Shown piece by piece: positions 58,038-64,000 of a DNA stretch of 64,000 nt. A program made the position numbers and the translations under genes. Source of the DNA: an uncultured Alphaproteobacteria bacterium (lineage in GTDB: Bacteria; Pseudomonadota; Alphaproteobacteria; Caulobacterales; Caulobacteraceae); the NCBI GenBank assembly GCA_903909375.1, contig CAIVVM010000025.1:92439-156438 (forward strand), written 5' to 3'. The number at the start of each line of letters is the position of its first letter. Within the stretch, counting starts at the first letter, position 1. Below the pieces are notes generated by a model. That model was not told the DNA's origin and did not search any database. It was given only the letters and a program-made list of their open reading frames with translations.

Positions 58038-59362
58038 TCGGCGGCGACCCTTGCAAACAGCGTCTGACCCGCCTCGATCTCGGATTGCTTGCGCTTTCGG
58101 GCGCCGCTCTTCATGTCACGGCGTCCGATCGGATTCTCGACATGCCAGTGATTGGCCGCCTGCGTTGCGGTCAGGTGGAGGAGCCAGGTTTCACCAAGTT
58201 CTAGAGTCCCTGCTGGCTGTTCGGGTCGTGCCCCCATGGCCTTCATCAACATCTCTGCGATCACGCGCGCGAGCGGCGGCGCGACGGCGTTTCCAACCTG
58301 CCTCGCGCCGTGCCACTTGGTGCCGTGCAGGCGGAACCAGTCGGGAAATCCATGCAAACGCGCCATCTCCCGCACCGTGATGCAGCGCGGAAAGAGATAG
58401 TGGATAGGTCTCGGGCTTGTGAACGCTCCCCTGGACCCGTCCGTCCCGGCTCTCAGCGTGTTCGCAACGCCTGCTGCGGGCAGTTTGAAGAATCGGCTGA
58501 TGGGTTCGACCTGTCCTGGCGCCGTCTCCGCGAACCGACGCCTTGAGATGTCCGAGTGATCGGTGCGCGCGCTGGAGGTAAGCGTCCCTGGATCCCACCT
58601 GCGACGATATCCAAATCGCCAATGCTCCGAACGGGCGCATCTCATCTCCGCGGCGTACTCGCTCGGGAGCCCCCACCAGTCTGCGCGCGTCTCATCGCTA
58701 TCTTTCAACCCATCGAAGGTTTCGGCGTCCGGCAGGTCTCCCAACGCGTCCGCACACGACGGTCCCTCCGGGCGATCGCCACTCGAGCCCGCCGCCCGCG
58801 TCAGGGGTTTTGGGTAATCAGGAAGCGCCTCGCCGATCTTCGCGCCAAGTAGGATCAACCGTTCACGGCTCTGCGGGACGCCGTAGTCCGACGCATCAAG
58901 CACCTTCCAGGGTGTCCGGATCTGATATCCGGCGGCCCGGAATGCGGCGACTAGTTCATCCAGAAACCGCCGGTGCTTACCAAGGGTCAATCCCTTGACG
59001 TTCTCGAACACAAAATATCTCGCGTCCAGTTCAGTCACGATCCTGACAAACTCCAGCACGAGCCGGTTGCGAGGATCGTCCAACACGCGCTGACCGATCA
59101 GAGAAAAGCCCTGACAGGGCGCGCCGCCGACAACGACATCGACCCGACGGTCGCCCAGACCAGCCGCTTCACGAATCTCCCGGCCCGTAAGACCAACCAC
59201 CGACCGCGCCAAAACCGTTGTCTGAGGGAAATTGAAGGCGTGCACGGCGGCATGTACCGGATCGATCTCGACCGCCGCCGCCACATCGAATCCCGCCTGC
59301 TCGAACCCAAGGCTGATACCACCAGCGCCGGCGAACAGATCGACGACAACAGGACGTCCCAA
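58034..59362 (-). CDS. DNA cytosine-5 methyltransferase
   Basis: 442 residues. C5-MTase motifs in order: motif I VVDLFAGAGGISLGFEQAG (residues 6-24), catalytic PCQ at 82-84 in GGAPCQGFSLIG, ENV at 120-122, QSRER at 164-168, then the target-recognition region and the terminal motif QVGNAVAPPLA. It protects host DNA from the nuclease gene that overlaps it. About 70 extra residues follow the last motif (GETWLLHLTATQAANHWHVE), unusual for a minimal methyltransferase and perhaps involved in specificity. Confidence 0.93.
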   Translation of the reverse strand: MGRPVVVDLFAGAGGISLGFEQAGFDVAAAVEIDPVHAAVHAFNFPQTTVLARSVVGLTGREIREAAGLGDRRVDVVVGGAPCQGFSLIGQRVLDDPRNRLVLEFVRIVTELDARYFVFENVKGLTLGKHRRFLDELVAAFRAAGYQIRTPWKVLDASDYGVPQSRERLILLGAKIGEALPDYPKPLTRAAGSSGDRPEGPSCADALGDLPDAETFDGLKDSDETRADWWGLPSEYAAEMRCARSEHWRFGYRRRWDPGTLTSSARTDHSDISRRRFAETAPGQVEPISRFFKLPAAGVANTLRAGTDGSRGAFTSPRPIHYLFPRCITVREMARLHGFPDWFRLHGTKWHGARQVGNAVAPPLARVIAEMLMKAMGARPEQPAGTLELGETWLLHLTATQAANHWHVENPIGRRDMKSGARKRKQSEIEAGQTLFARVAAE

Positions 59363-59532
59363 ATCCGGCTCTCCCGTAAAGACTACTGAATCATCACCAT
59401 CTACCGATTCGTCCTTGGTCGGCCGGTCGGCGGGCGTTCAGGCAATCCTACGCGGACCTACAATGTTCTTCAATTGTTCTTTATCACGGAAGCCGTTCTC
59501 GACGACATCAGACCTGTCCCCGCCGCCCAGGG

Positions 59533-60018
59533 TCAATGCACCCCCTCCGTATACGCCCTGGGCATCAGCTCTTCGCGGATGAATTTCACCCGGTCCAGCA
59601 GCATGTGCGCGTGCTCCTGGGTGGGCGCCACAGGGATCGGATAGCACTCCGAAAGGTCCTTCTCCTCCAGCACACAGGTCGCCCAGTCCTCGGCGATGGC
59701 GGCATAGAGCTCCAGCCCCAGCGCCGGCGTGGGAAAGGTATCCGCCTCAAAGTGCATCGACGGCAGGTCGCCCACCACCACCCACCGCTCTGCATCCTCC
59801 GGGGGGCCGCCCGGCGCAAACCGCACCAGAAACAGGCCCAGGATCGTGCCCAGCCCAAAGGCCAGAACCATGTCCTGGATTGGCGGGTCCCAGCGCCCCG
59901 TATCGATGAAACGCCAGGCCCTGGCCCTCAACTCAGCCATATCGGCCACATCTAGGGGCTCGTCGTAGCTGATGTTGATCCCGACCGGAAACCTGGACGT
60001 GTCCACGCGCTGGCTCAT
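59533..60018 (-). CDS. Hypothetical protein
   Basis: ATG 60018 is chosen because the preceding sequence belongs to the non-coding part of the duplicated segment; 161 residues. N terminus MSQRVDTSRFPVGINISYDE, then LRARAWRFIDTGRWDPPIQD, a hydrophobic stretch (MVLAFGLGTILGLFLVRF) and VVVGDLPSMHFEADTFPT. One membrane-like segment is possible. No family recognised. Its promoter and first codons lie in segment copy 2. Confidence 0.6.
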   Translation of the reverse strand: MSQRVDTSRFPVGINISYDEPLDVADMAELRARAWRFIDTGRWDPPIQDMVLAFGLGTILGLFLVRFAPGGPPEDAERWVVVGDLPSMHFEADTFPTPALGLELYAAIAEDWATCVLEEKDLSECYPIPVAPTQEHAHMLLDRVKFIREELMPRAYTEGVH

Positions 60019-60260
60019 GGGGAAAAGCAAGCGACGACAGCGAAAGTCGTAAAGAACAAAACCGCAACAAAAAGGCAGCCTGAGGCGGCCGCCTCGCGGA
60101 CCACACGCCCCCTTAAATCCCACGGCAGCCCTCAGCCTGCCTCCGTAGCTTGGTCAAGGACGCGTGCGCCAGCGCGCGCCGCCCTGCGGCGGCCCGCGGC
60201 GCAGCGGCGGGCCGTCCTTGAGGAAGCGCAGGCGGCAGGCACAATTCCGGTGTGGGAATG
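59999..60260 (-). repeat. ~265-bp duplicated promoter/leader segment, copy 2
   Basis: Matches 56197-56463. It covers the first codons of the 60018 gene, its upstream region and a GC-rich imperfect hairpin (about 60157-60232) with arms TCAAGGACG/CGTCCTTGA. The hairpin may also terminate transcripts from the methyltransferase gene that ends at 60302. Confidence 0.8.
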
Positions 60261-60301
60261 TCAACGGCGACAATCCGTTGGAGCGTCATGCGGCTGTCGA
60301 G

Positions 60302-63300
60302 CTATGCCGCCCGCCGCGCTGCGAAGCGGCCGTCGCCCACCGGGGTGACCCAGCCGTAGCGGACCAGCGTCGTCAGCGCCTGCGCCACACCCTGCTGCAC
60401 CCGCTTGCCGCCGCCCTTGAAGCCGCGCGCCAGTTCGGCGGCGTCCATCGGTCGCGCCGCCATCATCAGCAGCGCCGCCACCGCCACAGGGCGTTCCGCC
60501 GGGTCCCTGGGGAAAGGCGGCAGGGCCTTGTCGATGGCCACCACCGCATCGCCCAGGTCCAGTTCGCCGGTCTTCGCCGTCGCCCCCTTGGCGAAGCGCG
60601 GGATCTGGTAGTCGGGCCGCAGCCAGCGCACATGCCCCGCCGCCTCCTCCTTCGCCCGCTCGGCGTTCAGCGCCACCAGCCGCGCCAGAATTTCCTCGTC
60701 GCTCAGGTCGGCGGGCCAGCCATAGGCCCGGGCCGTCAGGGCATCGATCTGCTCGTGCAGTTCCTTCAGGATCAGCACCCGCCCGCGCTGTTTGGCGTCT
60801 TCCTCGGCAGGCGTCAACGCGACGCCGGCCTTCACCTTCTCGATCAGGTTGTAGAGGCCGGTCAGGGTGAGGTCGGGGTTCTCGGCTTGGATGAGCTTGC
60901 GGGTGGAGTCCAGTTCTTCGCCGAGCCCCGAGAGGGCAGAAAACGATTCTGTATTCGAGGCCGGAAATGGAAATTTGTTGAAGCAGTCAACGTGTTGGTA
61001 AGTGGGGCGGTCTTCAAGGAATCCGCCGACATGGAGCGCCCAACATTTGTGCTGCCTTGAACTCAAAACAGAAAGGTGCGCCGCGCAATTCAACGCCACA
61101 ACAACAACCTTGCTTTCAGAAAGAACAGCCTCATCCATGAAAGAGAAGATGCGGTGTTTGGCAGTACGCGTTGTGGCTATGTATCTCCCCAATCCCCTAA
61201 GAGCGTCGCGTTGATTGTCATGGGTTCGGCCGTGTAACCACCAAAACTTTCTTCGGCTAGGCTCCCGGCCTGCATCTCGTTCAGGCTTAACCAATTCCAA
61301 CAATCTCATATAAGTCGCAGGTGCTGACATTCTAAGTTCTGGTTCATTGATTCCGTGCGTATCGATCACAAATCGGCGTTGAGAGATCTGGGTCAAATCT
61401 CGACCGTTTACATAGGGTCTGATCAGAACTGCCGCACCCGCGCCGTCTCTGGCAACCAAATGATCTCGCTCGAACTCCGTGAGAACGAAACCCTGACCAT
61501 TCAGCTGCATCCCCTTGTGACATATACTTTCGTTTGAATTCAATTGAATGGATATAGTTCCCGTCACCCCAATCGTGAGATCTGAATTGATTTTCCCTTC
61601 TCTTTGATCAACTTTCAATAAAGGTTCATCTGTATCTAAATTCTTCTCGTCTGCTATTCGAATTAGTCTTCCGGCTGTCTTGCCCGCCATTCCTACTGTC
61701 ATTGCAATACGGACGGCAGCGGAATCGGCTGAAGCCTTAGTCCACGGGTGGTCTGGAATGGCAAAGGCGAGCCCTACAGGACGAGCCCCGTTCATATGCC
61801 GCTCAACAACCCTGCGCTGAAATGGCTGTGTGATCGAATTGGTAGTGACGAATGCGAAGCGTCGAGCTGCTGTCCGTCGTTGAGAAACGATTTCCGCCGC
61901 CCGGTCCCACCAATACATGACGAAATCCGCGCTCTCGTTCATCTGCGGATGCGCCGCCCACAGCGCCTCCGCGTAGCCGGGCGCCATCCGGGAGCGAAGG
62001 TTGGCGCCCCCGATAAACGGCGGATTCCCCACAATGAACTCCGCGTCCGGCCACACCGGCCGCCGCGCGTTCGGATAGGTCTCGCGCCGAACGCCATCTT
62101 CGCCCACCGCCACCCCCGGAACCGGATACCCGTCCCAGGTCAGCACCGCGTCATAGCCCTCGCGCCTGCCGAAATTGATGTTGTTGAACGCCCGCAGGAT
62201 CGGCTCGGCGGGGTGGGTCTCATGGTTGCGGTAATGCCATTGCAGATAGCCGATCCAGATCACCAGCTCGGCGATGGCGGCGGCGCGCGGGTTCAGCTCC
62301 AGCCCCAGGAACTGGTGCGGATCGACGCTCTCCTCGCCCGTCATCGCCAGGCTGGCCTGCCGCTCGCCCATGTCGGTCAGGGCCTGCAGCACCTCGCCTT
62401 CCAGCTGCTTCATCATCTCCAGGGCGACATAGAGAAAGTTCCCCGTGCCGCACGCCGGATCCAGAACGCGCGTGGTGCACAGTTTGTGGTGAAACGCCTT
62501 CACCTCGGCCACCGCCTGCCCGGCGTCGCCCAGATCGCGCCAGCCCGCCGCCCGCTTCAGCGCCGTCTGCCAGTCCTCGCGCAGCGGCTCCATCACCGTC
62601 ACGTCCACCAGACGCTGCACATAGGCGCGCGGCGTATAGTGCGCGCCAAGTCGTCGCCGCTCGTCCTTGTCCAGCGCCTGTTCCAGCAGGGTGCCGAAGA
62701 TGGCCGGGTCCACCAGTTTCCAGTTGGCCCTGGCCGCCGCCAGCAGCTCGCCGATCTCCTCGCGGCCCAGGTCGAACACCGTGGTGTCCTTGAACAGCCC
62801 GCCGTTGAAGTGGCGCACCCTGGCGTCAATCACCGGGCTGAATTCCGCGCCGGCTTCCATCTCGCGCCACAGCGCCTTCAGCCGGTGCTGAAAGTGCGAC
62901 GGGTCCTTCACGCTCTTGTCCAGCAGCGTGCAGAACGCGCCTTTCGGCAACAGGTCCGTGTCCTCGGCGAACATCGTGAACAGGCAGCGCATCAGGAAGT
63001 GCGCCACGTCCTCGGCGTTGCAGCCCTTGGCCTCCAGCGCCTTGCTCACCTCGGCCAGACGTTTCGCGATCTCGTTGGTCACCCGCGCCGAGGTTTTCGT
63101 CGGGTCCAGCTTGTGGGGATCTGTCCACACCTGCGCCAGCCGCGCCCGCACCTGCGGATCACGCAGGTCGTCCATATAGATGCGGAAGCCGTTGCGGTCC
63201 GGGAACTGGTTATAGGCCCGGCCCGTACCGCTGAAATCCGCAAACAGCTCCAGACAATGGCCGACGTCGCAGGTGATGATGAAGGGCGGCGCGGGCTGGT

Positions 63301-63739
63301 CGGCGTCCAGCAGGAAGACATAGCCTTCCGCCTGCTTGCGCGCGTTCTGCATCATCACGTCCCACGCCGGCCCACGCGTCCGGCGGCCCAGCGTCTCGAG
63401 GTCTTCGGCTGGCAGCAGGCTTTGCTGGATCGGGATTGCGTTCTTGCCCCCCGGCATCCGCGACTGCTTTGCCTCCAGAATGAAGGCGTTCTTCTTGTAG
63501 AGGTCGATCCGCTTGGGCGCGGTGCCCCCGTCACTCTCGCGCGGCCTCACCGCGCGCTCGAACACATAGTCATTGTGACGAACGTCGGCGCCCGAAACCT
63601 CGGGCTCCTGCACGCCCAGCACGCGGCACAGTTCCGCGAGAAACATCTGATAATTGGCGCGCTCGGCCCCGCCCTCGCGCGCCGTCCAGCGGCTGATGAA
63701 AACCTCTACGTCCACGCGACGCTCCCGACCGGGCGTCAC
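60302..63739 (-). CDS. Type IIL/IIG-like restriction-modification protein (MmeI-type)
   Basis: 1145 residues. N-terminal PD-(D/E)XK nuclease: D79 and E89-x-K91 in RIDLYKKNAFILEAKQS. Helical linker with HYTP (LGAHYTPRAYVQRLV, 365-379). N6-adenine methyltransferase: motif I LDPACGTGNFLYVAL (426-440), catalytic NPPF at 572-575. Residues ~645-930 should be the target-recognition domain and are strikingly AT-rich. The last ~130 residues are a helical winged-helix-like tail. Single-protein enzymes of this kind methylate one strand and cut nearby. A role as methyltransferase of a larger phage-defence system is possible; partners would lie outside the window. Confidence 0.85.
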   Translation of the reverse strand: MTPGRERRVDVEVFISRWTAREGGAERANYQMFLAELCRVLGVQEPEVSGADVRHNDYVFERAVRPRESDGGTAPKRIDLYKKNAFILEAKQSRMPGGKNAIPIQQSLLPAEDLETLGRRTRGPAWDVMMQNARKQAEGYVFLLDADQPAPPFIITCDVGHCLELFADFSGTGRAYNQFPDRNGFRIYMDDLRDPQVRARLAQVWTDPHKLDPTKTSARVTNEIAKRLAEVSKALEAKGCNAEDVAHFLMRCLFTMFAEDTDLLPKGAFCTLLDKSVKDPSHFQHRLKALWREMEAGAEFSPVIDARVRHFNGGLFKDTTVFDLGREEIGELLAAARANWKLVDPAIFGTLLEQALDKDERRRLGAHYTPRAYVQRLVDVTVMEPLREDWQTALKRAAGWRDLGDAGQAVAEVKAFHHKLCTTRVLDPACGTGNFLYVALEMMKQLEGEVLQALTDMGERQASLAMTGEESVDPHQFLGLELNPRAAAIAELVIWIGYLQWHYRNHETHPAEPILRAFNNINFGRREGYDAVLTWDGYPVPGVAVGEDGVRRETYPNARRPVWPDAEFIVGNPPFIGGANLRSRMAPGYAEALWAAHPQMNESADFVMYWWDRAAEIVSQRRTAARRFAFVTTNSITQPFQRRVVERHMNGARPVGLAFAIPDHPWTKASADSAAVRIAMTVGMAGKTAGRLIRIADEKNLDTDEPLLKVDQREGKINSDLTIGVTGTISIQLNSNESICHKGMQLNGQGFVLTEFERDHLVARDGAGAAVLIRPYVNGRDLTQISQRRFVIDTHGINEPELRMSAPATYMRLLELVKPERDAGREPSRRKFWWLHGRTHDNQRDALRGLGRYIATTRTAKHRIFSFMDEAVLSESKVVVVALNCAAHLSVLSSRQHKCWALHVGGFLEDRPTYQHVDCFNKFPFPASNTESFSALSGLGEELDSTRKLIQAENPDLTLTGLYNLIEKVKAGVALTPAEEDAKQRGRVLILKELHEQIDALTARAYGWPADLSDEEILARLVALNAERAKEEAAGHVRWLRPDYQIPRFAKGATAKTGELDLGDAVVAIDKALPPFPRDPAERPVAVAALLMMAARPMDAAELARGFKGGGKRVQQGVAQALTTLVRYGWVTPVGDGRFAARRAA

Positions 63740-63837
63740 CTAAGCTGAAGCCGCCATCCCGCGCAACGCAACGTTGAGAGTTTCCCCGGCCCTCCCGCAA
63801 CACCAAGGGGCCTAGAAATGGTCGCCGCCCCCTCGGG

Positions 63838-63906
63838 GCGCATCTCTCGACGCTGACAGAATCCTACCGAAATTGCGCGGCGATGTCAAGACAAAACGTG
63901 AACATT
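63838..63906 (-). promoter_or_regulatory. Promoter repeat, copy (f), upstream of the type IIL gene
   Basis: Minus strand: -35 TTGACA at 63889-63884, 17-bp spacer, -10 TAGGAT at 63866-63861; GTTCACGTTTTGTC upstream. The match ends near 63838; a ~100-nt unrelated leader runs to the ATG at 63739. Confidence 0.75.
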
Positions 63907-63908
63907 CT

Positions 63909-64000
63909 TCACCCCGCCCCCGCCATCAGATCCAGCGCCACCTTCAGCAGCGCCTCCACCCGCGCCGCATCGCGCTCGCCGGCGGCCGCCTCGCGCGGGG
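63909..64000 (-). CDS. C-terminal end of an unidentified gene (cut by window)
   Basis: The minus strand is open from the window edge to a TGA at 63911-63909: the last residues read AARVEALLKVALDLMAGAG. The stop lies directly upstream of promoter repeat (f), as expected for a preceding gene. No identification possible from 30 residues. Confidence 0.45.
   Translation of the reverse strand, partial: PREAAAGERDAARVEALLKVALDLMAGAG

Noticed and set aside
41583..63906. Six similar short repeats considered as a dispersed CRISPR-like array
   Set aside because: Spacing is 1-10 kb, no spacers or cas genes exist, and each copy reads as a -35/-10 promoter in one orientation.

Overview
The window is GC-rich DNA from an alphaproteobacterium, most likely of the Caulobacterales (Caulobacter/Phenylobacterium/Brevundimonas type). 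The basis is the gene order murA - DUF2948 - hisD - UPF0262 - LMW phosphatase - IF-1-like - maf - RNase G-like - yacG, a left edge that looks like a bacterial sphingolipid cluster, and the style of the tRNAs and promoters. All identifications are by reading the sequence; no database search was run.

Layout. 1-3480: LptF/LptG-type permease (5' cut), a GNAT-like acyltransferase resembling bacterial ceramide synthase, and two nucleotidyltransferases. 3648-9250: SWIB protein, crotonase-fold protein, Lrp regulator, acyl-CoA synthetase, secreted M20 peptidase, XRE regulator and a small protein. 9250-9790: intergenic stretch with a strong minus-strand terminator and a candidate sRNA. 9790-14999: five-gene minus-strand operon for activation and breakdown of an unidentified carboxylic acid, with two neighbouring enzymes that look circularly permuted. 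15120-18059: tRNA-His, exbB-exbD-tonB and tRNA-Phe. 18137-24605: the housekeeping block above. 24702-24776: tRNA-Thr, then a DUF2239 gene.

25463-47811 is a podovirus-like (P22-type) morphogenesis cluster on the minus strand: terminase small and large subunits, portal, scaffold, coat, connector, fibre-like and gp10-like proteins, an ejection-type protein and lysis-type small proteins. I see no integrase, repressor, replication gene or endolysin. Two-gene cassettes are wedged between the structural genes: a probable toxin-like enzyme (alpha/beta hydrolase, HExxH zincin, HNH-type nuclease with a pre-toxin-like segment, or unknown) followed by a membrane protein, lipoprotein or small soluble protein that would suit immunity. 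Four of the transcription units between terminase and portal start with copies of one ~105-bp promoter-plus-leader repeat (near-perfect -35/-10 with a 17-bp spacer). The promoter core recurs outside the phage block before a GST-like gene and before a large type IIL-like restriction-modification gene. A glycosyltransferase and an FkbM methyltransferase form a plus-strand insert. I regard this repeat-punctuated cassette array in a stripped-down capsid cluster as the most interesting system here.

47896-55638: ordinary accessory chromosome (GNAT, aldo/keto reductase, glycine-zipper lipoprotein, cupin, DUF1254, GST-like, PEP-CTERM protein, serine hydrolase). 55820-64000: a defence-like region with small unknown genes, a C5 methyltransferase overlapping a PD-(D/E)XK nuclease gene, a 1145-residue methyltransferase/endonuclease with an AT-rich recognition region, and a ~265-bp duplicated promoter/leader segment.
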